Shown here piece after piece: positions 25,421 through 34,049 of a stretch of DNA of 64,000 bases. The notes beneath the pieces were generated by a model. That model saw nothing but the letters and a program-made list of their open reading frames with translations, searched no databases and was not told where the DNA came from. A program made the translations under genes and the position numbers. Position 1 is the stretch's first letter. The number at the start of each line of letters is the position of its first letter. Where the stretch lies: the NCBI GenBank assembly GCA_046291695.1, contig JBKBSO010000001.1, positions 1 through 64,000 of the forward strand, written 5' to 3'. The stretch is from PNNG01 sp046291695 (lineage in GTDB: Bacteria; Bacteroidota; Bacteroidia; UBA7662).

Positions 25421-26077
25421 ATGTTAGATAAACACGGTATCGCAAAGCGCATAGCGCAGGAACTACAGGACGGGTTTTATGTAAACCTGGGCATAGGCAT
25501 TCCCACCTTGGTGGCCAACCATATCCCCGAGGGAGTTGAGGTGGTGCTGCAATCCGAAAATGGTTTGTTAGGTATGGGGCCTTTCCCTTTTGAAGGTGAA
25601 GAGGATGCCGATTTGATTAATGCCGGCAAACAAACCATTACCACGGTAGCAGGTTCGAGCTTTTTTGACTCGGCCATGAGCTTTGGGATGATTCGTGCCG
25701 GAAAAGTAGATTTAACCGTGCTGGGAGCTATGGAAGTGAGCGATACCGGCGACATAGCCAATTGGAAGATACCGGGTAAAATGGTAAAGGGAATGGGAGG
25801 GGCTATGGATTTAGTAGCCAGTGCCCGAAACATTATTGTGGCCATGCAGCATACCAATAAAGCCGGGGAGTCGAAGCTGCTGCCTGCCTGTAGTTTGCCG
25901 ATAACCGGGCTAAAATGCGTTAAAAAGGTGGTTACAGAACTCGGTTATTTTGAAATTGATGCACGGGGATTTGTATTGCGGGAGTATGCTCCTGGCGTTT
26001 CGGTAGATGAAATTAAGGCAAAAACGGCGGGCCGTTTGTTTATTCCTGATGGTGTAAAAGAAATGCAGCTCGCATGA
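25421..26077 (+). CDS. 3-oxoacid CoA-transferase, subunit B
   Basis: The 218-residue beta subunit shows RIAQELQDGFYVNLGIGIPT, the catalytic glutamate block LQSENGLLGMGPF near 45, and GAMEVSDTGDIANWKIPG near 110, with the family C-terminus. Such enzymes move CoA between succinyl-CoA and acetoacetate in ketone-body and short-chain acid metabolism. The alpha subunit, usually adjacent, is not in the window, and the next gene (a GNAT enzyme, ATGA overlap) is unrelated. The ATG at 25421 matches the family start; the longer frame upstream is antisense to kdsC. Confidence 0.9.
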   Translation: MLDKHGIAKRIAQELQDGFYVNLGIGIPTLVANHIPEGVEVVLQSENGLLGMGPFPFEGEEDADLINAGKQTITTVAGSSFFDSAMSFGMIRAGKVDLTVLGAMEVSDTGDIANWKIPGKMVKGMGGAMDLVASARNIIVAMQHTNKAGESKLLPACSLPITGLKCVKKVVTELGYFEIDARGFVLREYAPGVSVDEIKAKTAGRLFIPDGVKEMQLA

Positions 26078-26562
26078 ACACGTCCATCCATATCCGCTGG
26101 GCTACCCAAGCCGATATGCCGGCTGTGTATGCCTTAATCCGTGAATTGGCTATATACGAGCAGGCAGAGGCCGAACACAGTTGCAGTCTTGAACAGTTGA
26201 TAGCAGATGGTTTCGGCCCCCAGCCGGCCTTCGAGTGTTTTGTGGCCGAATGTTCGGGTATGGTATCGGGAATGGCACTGTTCTACACCAAATATTCGAC
26301 CTGGAAGGGTAAATGCATTTACCTGGAAGACATTGTAGTGCGAGAGACCTTTCGTGGGCAGGGCATAGGAAAGGCTTTGATGAAACGCTTAATTACCCTT
26401 GCTGCTGAACGAAAAGCCGGTCGGCTCGAATGGCAGGTGCTTGACTGGAATGCTCCAGCCATTGCGTTTTACAAGTCCTTAGGCGCCCATTTGGATGCTG
26501 AATGGCTGAACTGTAAGTTAAGTTTTGAGCAATTACAGGGAATTCGGGCTGAAAAGCCTTAG
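26074..26562 (+). CDS. GNAT family N-acetyltransferase
   Basis: The 162-residue protein has the GNAT fold landmarks IRWATQADMPAVYALIRELA (N-terminal strand and helix), YLEDIVVRETFRGQGIGKALM with the acetyl-CoA loop RGQGIGKA near 94, and WNAPAIAFYKSLGAHLD near 130. Sequence and length resemble the diamine (spermidine/spermine) or thialysine acetyltransferase subgroup, but the substrate is only a guess. It is translationally coupled to the CoA-transferase subunit and ends just before the aspartate kinase promoter. Confidence 0.88.
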   Translation: MNTSIHIRWATQADMPAVYALIRELAIYEQAEAEHSCSLEQLIADGFGPQPAFECFVAECSGMVSGMALFYTKYSTWKGKCIYLEDIVVRETFRGQGIGKALMKRLITLAAERKAGRLEWQVLDWNAPAIAFYKSLGAHLDAEWLNCKLSFEQLQGIRAEKP

Positions 26563-26567
26563 ATTTG
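26560..26567 (+). promoter_or_regulatory. -7 box TAGATTTG upstream of aspartate kinase
   Basis: Exact TAnnTTTG match that overlaps the TAG stop codon of the GNAT gene and ends 16 nt before the GTG start at 26584. Confidence 0.5.
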
Positions 26568-26583
26568 CGGCAAAAATCAACAG

Positions 26584-27858
26584 GTGAAAGTTTTTAAGTT
26601 TGGTGGTGCATCAGTAAAAGATGCCGCCGGTGTGATGAATTTGCATCGGATTATTGGTTTGTTTCCTGAAGAATCGATCCTTATTGTGGTGTCGGCTATG
26701 GGAAAAACCACCAATAAACTTGAGCTGGTGATCCAAAGCTGGTTCACCGGACAACGACCTGATTGTATTGAACATATCGAAGAGCTTCGTTTTTCGCATC
26801 AAGAACTTATGCGCGGCCTCGATATTAGTCGGCAGGAACAATTTGACCTCATCAAAAGCACAGATGTGCTCTTCGACGAATTGCGGAGCATGGTTGAACA
26901 AGCCGCAGGCAGCAATTACAACCAGGTATACGATCAGGTGGTGGCCTATGGTGAACTCATCAGTACGCACATCATCAGCGGCTACCTGAATGCGAAAGCT
27001 CAACCTAATCGGTGGCTCGATGCACGCGATTTTATCGTTACAAACGATACCTTCCGGGATGCTCGAATTAATTGGAGTAAGACTGAAAGTAATATATCTA
27101 AACTAGCTGATAAACAGGTTTTAAAAGATGGAATAAATGTAGTTCAGGGTTTCATTGGTCGGGTCGATGGACAAACACTCACAACTACCCTGGGTAGGGA
27201 AGGTTCCGACTTTACGGCTTCAATTTTTGCCTATTGCCTGGGTGCACGCGATGTAACCATCTGGAAAGACGTGCCCGGGGTGCTTAATGCCGATCCCAAG
27301 CTTTTTCCCTTTGCCGAAAAAATAGATGAGCTTTCGTACGAGGAGGCAGTAGAGATGACCTATTATGGAGCTTCGGTTATTCACCCAAAGACCATTAAGC
27401 CACTGCAGAATAAAGGAATAAGCCTCTATGTTCGTTCCTTCTTGCAGCCTGAACAACCGGGTACGGTAATCCACCAAATTGATGAAGCCAGGAAATTCCC
27501 GCCTTGTATCATTGTGAAGAAAAACCAAATGCTCATATCGTTTGCTTCACGCGATTTTAGTTTTGTGGCTGAAGAGAGTCTTAGCCTTATTTTTGGAGAG
27601 TTGTACAAGCTGGGTATTAAGGCGCATATGAGCCAAAACAGCGCTATCAGCTTCCGGATTTGTGTAGATGAGGATCCTTTTAAAATAGAGCCTTTTTTAC
27701 AAGCGGTAGGTCAATATTTTGACATCACCACCGAAGGGGGTCTGGCCTTATGGACCCTTCGTCACCAAAGCGAAAAGCTCGAAAAAGGCTTGGTTTCTGG
27801 TAAAACAGTTTTGCTCGAACAGCGTTCGAAAGCTGCCGTCCAATACGTATTGCGCTAA
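26584..27858 (+). CDS. Aspartate kinase
   Basis: The 424-residue enzyme phosphorylates aspartate, the first step toward lysine, threonine and methionine. It starts (GTG) with KVFKFGGASVKDAAGV and has TTTLGREGSDFTAS near residue 200, WKDVPGVLNADPK near 225 and EMTYYGASVIHPKTI near 258. The C-terminal regulatory region (about 310-424) has ACT-like segments. The length is that of a monofunctional kinase without a homoserine dehydrogenase domain. dapB, a downstream enzyme of the pathway, is at 7 kb but in a different operon. Confidence 0.93.
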   Translation: MKVFKFGGASVKDAAGVMNLHRIIGLFPEESILIVVSAMGKTTNKLELVIQSWFTGQRPDCIEHIEELRFSHQELMRGLDISRQEQFDLIKSTDVLFDELRSMVEQAAGSNYNQVYDQVVAYGELISTHIISGYLNAKAQPNRWLDARDFIVTNDTFRDARINWSKTESNISKLADKQVLKDGINVVQGFIGRVDGQTLTTTLGREGSDFTASIFAYCLGARDVTIWKDVPGVLNADPKLFPFAEKIDELSYEEAVEMTYYGASVIHPKTIKPLQNKGISLYVRSFLQPEQPGTVIHQIDEARKFPPCIIVKKNQMLISFASRDFSFVAEESLSLIFGELYKLGIKAHMSQNSAISFRICVDEDPFKIEPFLQAVGQYFDITTEGGLALWTLRHQSEKLEKGLVSGKTVLLEQRSKAAVQYVLR

Positions 27859-27916
27859 GCAAAAGACATATTGGTCGGCATTTTCGAATTTAGGTCAATA
27901 TGTAAAGCCAACTCCT

Positions 27917-27924
27917 TATTTTTG
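27917..27924 (+). promoter_or_regulatory. -7 box TATTTTTG upstream of the M43 peptidase
   Basis: Exact TAnnTTTG match ending 11 nt before the ATG at 27936. Confidence 0.5.
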
Positions 27925-27935
27925 ACTTTTGGCCT

Positions 27936-29543
27936 ATGTCACGATTTCTATTGCTGCTTTTTTGGGTAAGTCTTTATCTCCAAATTTCCGGTGTAAAGGC
28001 CCAGGACAGGTTGTGCGGACAGGAAGCGCTGAAGGAGTTGCTCAAGGAAAAGGGACTTCAGGAAGCTCAGCAACACAACAAGGCAGGTTTTGACGCTTTT
28101 GTGCGTGCTTTTGAAAGTTCTGGAACCGAAGGTGTTCAAAGCAATCTTAGGATCCCCATTGTGGTGCACGTCATGCATCTGCCCAGTGAAACTTATGGCA
28201 ATTTATCGAACATTACTGACGAGCAAATCTTTTCCCAAATAGAAGTATTGAATGAAGACTTTAGGCGTATGGCAGGCACGCGTGGGTTTAACAACCTTGC
28301 CACTGGCGCCGATGTGGAGGTGGAGTTTTGCCTGGCCACACGCGATCCTAACGGGAATCCTACTACGGGCATAGTGCGCGTACCTTATGCCGAATCACAA
28401 AGTTTTAATTTGGGCATAGACCGTCAGATGAAAGACCAAAGTCGGTGGCCTACCAATCGCTACCTGAATTTTTGGATAGTAAAAAACATAGCAGGTGGGC
28501 TATTGGGCTATACCTATTTGCCCGAAACCTTACTTGGCGATACCTCGAGGCCATTTATCGACGGTATTGTGATTGCCGCGAGGTACTTTGGTAGTGTTGA
28601 TAAGCAGCCATTTGGCCAAAATTTTTTTCTCGACGGTCGTTTTGCCTATGGTCGTACAGCCACGCATGAAGTGGGCCATTACCTGAATTTATACCATACC
28701 TGGGGAGATGGCGGCTGCGAGATCGACGATTTTGTTGACGATACCCCATTGTGTAGTGGGCCTTATTTTGGTTGTCCGCCCAGTCCATCGCGCCCTTTTC
28801 AATGCCCCAATCTGGGGAGGATGGTAGAAAACTACATGGATTATTCTGATGATGTCTGCTTTAATGTTTTTACACAAGGACAGAAAGCCCGCATGCGTGC
28901 GGCTTTACAGTTTTATCCGTTTAGGGCCAGCATGGTTAATCAAGTCAATATCATAGCTACAGGCTGTAACGATAGCAGCCAGAATTTTTTTGCTGATTCG
29001 ATGTACAAGGTGTTGGGCGATACGCAGCAGGTGCAGGTGAATCGCTTTACGATGATTCCTTTGCAGACACGTGTGGTAAATCAGCTAGGGATGGGTTTTA
29101 ATGGTAGTGAAGTGCGCTATAGACTGGTAGCGCAACCCATAGGAAGCCGGTTGCAACTCGACACCATTTTGCGTACTACCGGAGGGGGCTATGCCCAACT
29201 TGGCTTCAGGATGGGCAGGGTGGTGGGTAACTACCAAATAGAAGCCAGTGCCAATACCGCGCGTGGCGGATTGGTGTATTTTAATTTACACGCTACTGCC
29301 GAGAGCAAGGCTTATCCGAATCCTTTTGAAGAAGAAGTGGTGCTCCAGTTTGGCACGGGAGAAAATACAGAGCTGTTGGTGACGGTGCAGAATATGCAGG
29401 GCCAGCAGGTAAAAAGTTATACCACCCAGGCTGTCAATGGTTTGGTGGTTGATTTACGTGGATTTCCGAATGGTATATATATCATTAGCCTCAGTGGAGA
29501 AGGTGTACTGGAGCGTTTTAAGGTGGTAAAACAGCAGCTTTGA
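27936..29543 (+). CDS. Secreted M43 (pappalysin-type) zinc metalloprotease with T9SS sorting domain
   Basis: The 535-residue protein has a signal peptide (1-22), the M43 zinc site HEVGHYLNLYH at 244-254 (two His, catalytic Glu, third His) followed by TWGDGG, and cysteine-bearing loops (CSGPYFGCPP, CPNLGRMVENYMDYSDDVC) around the Met-turn MDYSDD. The last 75 residues are a type A T9SS sorting domain (AYPNPFEEEVVLQF, VTVQNMQGQQV, GIYIISL). It should be released or displayed outside the cell and digest protein. It is coupled to the phosphoesterase gene by a one-base overlap. Confidence 0.92.
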   Translation: MSRFLLLLFWVSLYLQISGVKAQDRLCGQEALKELLKEKGLQEAQQHNKAGFDAFVRAFESSGTEGVQSNLRIPIVVHVMHLPSETYGNLSNITDEQIFSQIEVLNEDFRRMAGTRGFNNLATGADVEVEFCLATRDPNGNPTTGIVRVPYAESQSFNLGIDRQMKDQSRWPTNRYLNFWIVKNIAGGLLGYTYLPETLLGDTSRPFIDGIVIAARYFGSVDKQPFGQNFFLDGRFAYGRTATHEVGHYLNLYHTWGDGGCEIDDFVDDTPLCSGPYFGCPPSPSRPFQCPNLGRMVENYMDYSDDVCFNVFTQGQKARMRAALQFYPFRASMVNQVNIIATGCNDSSQNFFADSMYKVLGDTQQVQVNRFTMIPLQTRVVNQLGMGFNGSEVRYRLVAQPIGSRLQLDTILRTTGGGYAQLGFRMGRVVGNYQIEASANTARGGLVYFNLHATAESKAYPNPFEEEVVLQFGTGENTELLVTVQNMQGQQVKSYTTQAVNGLVVDLRGFPNGIYIISLSGEGVLERFKVVKQQL

Positions 29544-30043
29544 TGCGTATAGGATTGCTGAGCGATACCCATGGCTGGCTTGAAGAAAGGATTTTTCATC
29601 ATTTTGCCGATTGCGATGAAATATGGCATGCCGGCGATATTGGTGATTTGCATGTTACTGACCGGCTGGCGGCTTTTAAACCGCTTCGTGCGGTATATGG
29701 CAATATAGATGGGGCGGAGGCACGCCGCACCTATCCCGAAACGCAGTGCTTCGAAGTAGCCGACTTAAAGGTGTATATGATTCATATTGGAGGTTATCCG
29801 GGTAGATATCCGGCCCGGATTTATGCCCGATTACTTGAAGAAAAGCCCGGATTATTTATTTGCGGCCATTCTCACATCCTCAAGGTAATGCCCGATCGCC
29901 AATTAAATTTATTACACATCAACCCCGGTGCGGCAGGTAACTACGGCTTCCACAAAGTCAAAACCCTGGTTCGCTTTGATGTTGCTCGAGGTAAAATTTC
30001 GAATTTACAAGCCATTGAATTAGGCCCGCGTTCTGCCCTCTAG
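29543..30043 (+). CDS. YfcE/MJ0936-type metallophosphoesterase
   Basis: About 166 residues with the calcineurin-like metal-binding motifs in order: GLLSDTHGW (Asp, His), HAGDIGD, VYGNIDG and FICGHSHILKV, with GxH at NLLHINPGAAG. The short single-domain form resembles YfcE phosphodiesterases active on artificial phosphodiesters; the natural substrate is unknown. The ATG at 29543 shares its first base with the protease stop codon. The C-terminus converges with the next gene with a 4-bp overlap. Confidence 0.9.
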   Translation: MRIGLLSDTHGWLEERIFHHFADCDEIWHAGDIGDLHVTDRLAAFKPLRAVYGNIDGAEARRTYPETQCFEVADLKVYMIHIGGYPGRYPARIYARLLEEKPGLFICGHSHILKVMPDRQLNLLHINPGAAGNYGFHKVKTLVRFDVARGKISNLQAIELGPRSAL

Positions 30044-31059
30044 GCCTCAACTTCCAGAAACATCGGGTCGAAGTGCCGGATGCTGCCATCGGCCTTCTCC
30101 AGGAAGGTGATTACTCCGCCATCGGCATTGTAGACCGAATCGGCTGGGAAGCCATAAGGCAAAAGGTACGATTGGAGCACTGTACCATAAACATGGTCGT
30201 CCCAAGGCCGGAAGGCTTCTTCTTGTTTTTGCTCGTCTTGTATACGGAGGCTAATGAAGGTGGTGGGGTCTTCATCATCGGGCCAGGCAATGCCGTAATC
30301 GAAAACCGGATTCATCAGCCAGGTTTTGTAGCTGATTTTTGCAAAAAGTTCATCGTATTGGATGGGATGGAGCACTACGCCATCAAAACGTCGGAAATAC
30401 TGTTCAAAGAACGACATCTGTGTGCCATTGTCGAGCAACGAACTCATGATGCCGAGCTCCCCAATGCGAATGCTCATGCACAGCGTATTTGTACTTACCT
30501 TAAGATCGAAAGCAGCACGAGGGTTGTCGTAATTGTGGCATTCGAGCACAAAAACTGAAGCCGGGTCAAAATTCATGAACTCAATGGGTCGGATTGCGCC
30601 TTGAAGTGCCAGATGCAAAAGCTTGAAGCGCATCAAATAGCTTTCTTGCAGCAGAAAGGCATTGCGCATGTTTTTTTCGCGTAGGGCCTCTTTGATTTCG
30701 TAATACAGGATGCCCTGAAAAACCCAGCTGAGCCATTGGTACAACATGGCTGGTTTCAGCCACTTAAATGCTTCAAAACCAGCACCGAGCAAATCGCCAA
30801 CTGCGCGCTGTAAATAATCAATGCCTGCCTTGCGTGCTTGGGGGCCTACCGGAAGTAACAGCTCAGCATAGGCCAACTTGCGGCCACTGAGCAGGGTAAT
30901 GGTCTGGTCATGGAGTCCGAACCGCTCCTGCAACCATTCCGGAAATACAGGAAGCATGTCTTTCGCCGGATGGGTGGCTTCTCCTGTTAAAAAACATCTG
31001 GTCCCATCAAAAGCTGTAGCATCGTAGGGATTAAAAGGCAGTTCGGAATGTGAATTCAC
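30040..31059 (-). CDS. Conserved protein of unknown function (339 residues)
   Basis: I do not recognise a named domain. The N-terminus carries DGTRCFLTGEATHPAKDMLPVFPEWLQERFGL (cited by its core RCFLTGE and VFPEWL). An aromatic, helical middle part follows (LYQWLSWVFQGILYYEIKEAL), then a beta-rich end. There is no signal peptide and no long membrane segment. It starts with GTG and overlaps the upstream DUF5522 gene as GTGA, so the two are co-translated. Cysteine and Gly-Glu near the start may be functional, but this is a guess. Confidence 0.7.
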   Translation of the reverse strand: MNSHSELPFNPYDATAFDGTRCFLTGEATHPAKDMLPVFPEWLQERFGLHDQTITLLSGRKLAYAELLLPVGPQARKAGIDYLQRAVGDLLGAGFEAFKWLKPAMLYQWLSWVFQGILYYEIKEALREKNMRNAFLLQESYLMRFKLLHLALQGAIRPIEFMNFDPASVFVLECHNYDNPRAAFDLKVSTNTLCMSIRIGELGIMSSLLDNGTQMSFFEQYFRRFDGVVLHPIQYDELFAKISYKTWLMNPVFDYGIAWPDDEDPTTFISLRIQDEQKQEEAFRPWDDHVYGTVLQSYLLPYGFPADSVYNADGGVITFLEKADGSIRHFDPMFLEVEA

Positions 31060-31247
31060 TGGCGGTTATTGGATTTGGTAATTTTTGCAGGATGGTCTTG
31101 AGCAAAATAGGGAACGGCTTTTTTATTGTGTCCGTATGGACAATGCACGCAGTTCAGCAAGCAGCAATGCCCCCGCTTATGCAGATAAATTTCAGTAAAA
31201 ACATACTGTCCTTTATCATTGATGTAATAATCGATTCCCTCTTCCAT
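31056..31247 (-). CDS. DUF5522 small cysteine-rich protein
   Basis: The 63-residue protein has the DUF5522 pattern: DYYINDKGQYVFTEIYLHKRGHCC followed by LLNCVHCPYG (core RGHCC, NCVHCPYG). Four cysteines and nearby histidines (CCx4CxxC) suggest a zinc or iron-sulfur site. The family is widespread in Bacteroidota with no known function. It overlaps the next gene's GTG start by four bases and follows purB by only a few bases, so it is likely transcribed with purB. Confidence 0.85.
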   Translation of the reverse strand: MEEGIDYYINDKGQYVFTEIYLHKRGHCCLLNCVHCPYGHNKKAVPYFAQDHPAKITKSNNRQ

Positions 31248-31250
31248 GAA

Positions 31251-32594
31251 TCAAATCCCAGTATAATTGGTGGGGCTAATATCGTGCAATTCGGCTTTCA
31301 CCGCAAATGAAATGTCGAGACTTTCGATAAAATCATAAATGCGAGCTTGGGTAATGGCCTCATTGGTTCGGGTTAAGGCTTTGAGGGCTTCGTACGGTTT
31401 TTCGTATCCTTCGCGCCTTAAGATGGTTTGAATGGCTTCGGCAACTACGGCCCAGTTATTTTCGAGGTCTTGAGCCATGGCGGCTTCGTTAACCAGCAGT
31501 TTGCCAAGGCCTTTTTTAATAGAGGCGAAGGCGATGAGGCAGTGGGCAAAGGGTACCCCAAGGTTACGTAATACGGTACTGTCGGTAAGGTCGCGCTGCA
31601 AACGCGAAACAGGTAATTTTGCGCTTAAATGTTCCAAAAGGGCGTTCGCCATACCCAGATTGCCTTCAGCATTCTCAAAATCGATGGGGTTTACTTTGTG
31701 CGGCATGGCTGAGCTACCTACTTCGCCATCTTTAATTTGCTGGCGGAAATAGTTCATTGAAATATAGGTCCACATATCGCGGCACAGGTCGATGAGGATG
31801 TTGTTGATACGTTTTTGACCATCGAGTAGGGTAGCTAGGTAATCGTAATGTTCAATTTGGGTAGTATGCTGGTACCGATGTAATCCAAGGGCCTGCCCAA
31901 CAAACTGATTACCAAATTCACGCCAGTCGATTTGCGGATAGGCTACGTGATGGGCGTTAAAATTGCCGGTAGCTCCACCAAACTTGGCTGCTATGGGGGT
32001 GCTTTCGAGCAAGTCGAGTTGATTTTGCAGGCGTTCGCAAAATACCCGAATTTCCTTGCCGAGACGCGTGGGAGAAGCAGGTTGGCCATGGGTATGCGCC
32101 AACATGGGCAGGTGGTCCCAGTCAGTTGCCAGGCCTTGCAGTTGCGCCAACAGCTCGTGCATCACCGGCAGGATGTGCTCATGCAGCGCAAGTCGCAGTG
32201 AAAGGGGCACGGACGTATTGTTAATGTCTTGCGAGGTAAGCCCAAAGTGGATAAATTCGAGGTATGCGTGGAGCCCGAGCGATTCAAATTTTTCTTTGAG
32301 GAAGTATTCAACGGCTTTGACATCGTGGTTGGTGGTTTTTTCGATTTCCTTGATGCTAAGCGCGTCGGCTTCACTAAATTGCTCGTAAATGGCCCTGAGT
32401 TTGGGGTATATTTCTGGTGTAAGTGTTTGTAGCTGAGGGAGTGGCAGCTCGCGCAGACTGATGAAATATTCAACTTCTACCCAAACGCGATAGCGGATGA
32501 GGGCGTATTCCGAAAACCAATTACGGAGTGGTTCGCTGGTGCGGGCATAACGTCCATCGATAGGGGAAATGGCAGTAAGGGCAGTTAGATTCAT
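31251..32594 (-). CDS. purB: Adenylosuccinate lyase
   Basis: PurB splits SAICAR to AICAR and adenylosuccinate to AMP in purine synthesis. The product of about 447 residues starts MNLTALTAISPIDGRYAR, with the lyase signature GSSAMPHKVNPIDFENAEG (core SSAMPHKVNPI) near 297, LAHTHGQPASPT near 165 and TSQDINNTS near 120. It belongs to the longer E. coli-like type. The ATG at 32594 is used because homology starts there; the extra 18 upstream codons lie near the promoter. A TAATTTTG box is 61 nt upstream. Confidence 0.95.
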   Translation of the reverse strand: MNLTALTAISPIDGRYARTSEPLRNWFSEYALIRYRVWVEVEYFISLRELPLPQLQTLTPEIYPKLRAIYEQFSEADALSIKEIEKTTNHDVKAVEYFLKEKFESLGLHAYLEFIHFGLTSQDINNTSVPLSLRLALHEHILPVMHELLAQLQGLATDWDHLPMLAHTHGQPASPTRLGKEIRVFCERLQNQLDLLESTPIAAKFGGATGNFNAHHVAYPQIDWREFGNQFVGQALGLHRYQHTTQIEHYDYLATLLDGQKRINNILIDLCRDMWTYISMNYFRQQIKDGEVGSSAMPHKVNPIDFENAEGNLGMANALLEHLSAKLPVSRLQRDLTDSTVLRNLGVPFAHCLIAFASIKKGLGKLLVNEAAMAQDLENNWAVVAEAIQTILRREGYEKPYEALKALTRTNEAITQARIYDFIESLDISFAVKAELHDISPTNYTGI

Positions 32595-32655
32595 ATGCAG
32601 ATAATAGAAGGGTACACTATTTGATGGTAACTTGCGCTTTATAAGCAAGCCTGTG

Positions 32656-32663
32656 CAAAATTA
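32656..32663 (-). promoter_or_regulatory. -7 box TAATTTTG upstream of purB
   Basis: Exact TAnnTTTG match 61 nt before the purB ATG, in the divergent gap with the DUF4294 gene. No well-spaced -33 element is seen. Confidence 0.5.
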
Positions 32664-32677
32664 GTAAAGCCAGCGGA

Positions 32678-33292
32678 ATGAAGCTTTTAAAATCGGTAAT
32701 ATTGCTCCTCATGCTGAGCAGCTGCCTTCCGGTAGCCGCTCAAACCGTGCGTTTGACGCCTAAAGCAGGTGAAGTGCCGGCCTATATCGACGAAAAAGGA
32801 GATACCATTCCGCATGTGTATTTGCCCGCCATTACTATACCCGGCAAGCGGAAATTCAAAAATCCACGTGACGAACGCAGGTATAACCGCTTGTATTACA
32901 ATGTGCTGAAGGTGTATCCCCTGGCCAAAGCTGCAGGGCAACGGCTCGAACAACTCGAAGCCGAACTGGCCGAAATGCCCGAAAAAAAGCACAAAGCCCA
33001 TATTAAAGCCACAGAGGATGATCTCAAACGTCAGTATAAAAAAGACTTGCTGAACCTAACCATCAGTCAGGGTAAAATACTCATCAAACTCATCGACCGG
33101 GAAACTTCACATACGAGCTACGATTTGATTAAAGACTTTCGTGGGGGGTTTCAAGCCTTTATGTGGCAGAGTTTGGCAGGATTATTTGGAACCAACCTCA
33201 AAACCGGTTACGACGAACTGGAAGACCGTGATATCGAAATCATTTTACAAATTATAGAAGGCGAAAATTACCGTCCGCCTCAAAAACGTTAA
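32678..33292 (+). CDS. DUF4294 exported protein
   Basis: The 204-residue protein has a signal peptide (1-21, ending PVAAQ), then EVPAYIDEKGDTIPHVYLPAI and RRYNRLYYNVLKVYPLAKAAG, the DUF4294 hallmark. A charged helical stretch (LEAELAEMPEKKHKAHIKATEDDL) and the segment INLTISQGKILIKLIDRETSH (read here as LTISQGKILIKLIDRETSH) follow. It is a Bacteroidota envelope protein of unknown role. It is divergent from purB, and bshB1 follows in the same direction behind its own promoter. Confidence 0.85.
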   Translation: MKLLKSVILLLMLSSCLPVAAQTVRLTPKAGEVPAYIDEKGDTIPHVYLPAITIPGKRKFKNPRDERRYNRLYYNVLKVYPLAKAAGQRLEQLEAELAEMPEKKHKAHIKATEDDLKRQYKKDLLNLTISQGKILIKLIDRETSHTSYDLIKDFRGGFQAFMWQSLAGLFGTNLKTGYDELEDRDIEIILQIIEGENYRPPQKR

Positions 33293-33294
33293 AT

Positions 33295-33326
33295 CTTGTG
33301 CCAATGAGGGCCGGGGTGTATATTTG
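33295..33326 (+). promoter_or_regulatory. Promoter of bshB1: CTTG - 20 bp - TATATTTG, three bases before ATG
   Basis: The -7 box TATATTTG (33319-33326) is an exact TAnnTTTG match, with CTTG (33295-33298) 20 bp upstream as a -33 element. Only ACC separates the box from the ATG at 33330, predicting a leaderless mRNA. Confidence 0.65.
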
Positions 33327-33329
33327 ACC

Positions 33330-34049
33330 ATGCAAAAACTCGATATTCTGGTGTTTGCCGCACATCCCGACGATGCGGAGCTCAGTTGCAGCGGTACCAT
33401 CATCAAGCACATAGAGCAAGGCAAACGGTTAGGGATAGTAGATTTGACCCGGGGAGAGTTGGGCAGCAGGGGAAATGCCGATATCAGGGCAAAAGAAGCT
33501 GAAGCTGCCGGCCAAATTATGGGCATACATTACCGGACAAACCTGGGCATGCGCGATGGATTTTTTACGGTAGATGAATCCCATCAACTGGCCATCATCC
33601 AGCAGATTCGACTTGGTAGGCCCGATATTGTGCTGGCCAATGCGGTTAACGACCGGCACATCGACCATGGTCGGGCTGCCAGGTTGGTAGCCGAAGCTTG
33701 TTTTTTGAGTGGCTTACACCGCATTGAAACCGAATACGAAGGCCTGCAACAGACAGCCTGGCGCCCCAGAGCCATTTACCATTATATACAAGATCGTTAT
33801 GTGAAACCAGATCTGGTGGTCGACATCAGTGCGCAATTCCCAAAAAAGCAAGCTGCCATCAGGGCCTATGGAACGCAGTTTTACAATCCGAATAGCAACG
33901 AAGTCCCAACGCCTATTTCTAGCCCCGATTTTCTCGATTTTATAGAAGCCCGTGCCCGGGAAATGGGGCGATTAATCCAGGTGACCTACGCAGAAGGCTT
34001 TACGGTGGAGCGCGCTCCTGGAGTTGAGGATATGTGTAGTTTGCTATGA
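33330..34049 (+). CDS. bshB1: Bacillithiol biosynthesis deacetylase BshB1
   Basis: This LmbE/PIG-L family zinc hydrolase deacetylates GlcNAc-malate to GlcN-malate in bacillithiol synthesis. The product of about 239 residues shows the zinc motif FAAHPDDAELSCSGTI near 10, DLTRGELGSRGN near 38, RDGFF and NDRHIDHGRAARLV near 110 with the third metal ligand. Length and motifs match the BshB1 type found in Bacteroidota. The ATG at 33330 is three bases after the promoter box. The gene overlaps the next one as ATGA. The other bacillithiol genes are not in the window. Confidence 0.92.
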   Translation: MQKLDILVFAAHPDDAELSCSGTIIKHIEQGKRLGIVDLTRGELGSRGNADIRAKEAEAAGQIMGIHYRTNLGMRDGFFTVDESHQLAIIQQIRLGRPDIVLANAVNDRHIDHGRAARLVAEACFLSGLHRIETEYEGLQQTAWRPRAIYHYIQDRYVKPDLVVDISAQFPKKQAAIRAYGTQFYNPNSNEVPTPISSPDFLDFIEARAREMGRLIQVTYAEGFTVERAPGVEDMCSLL

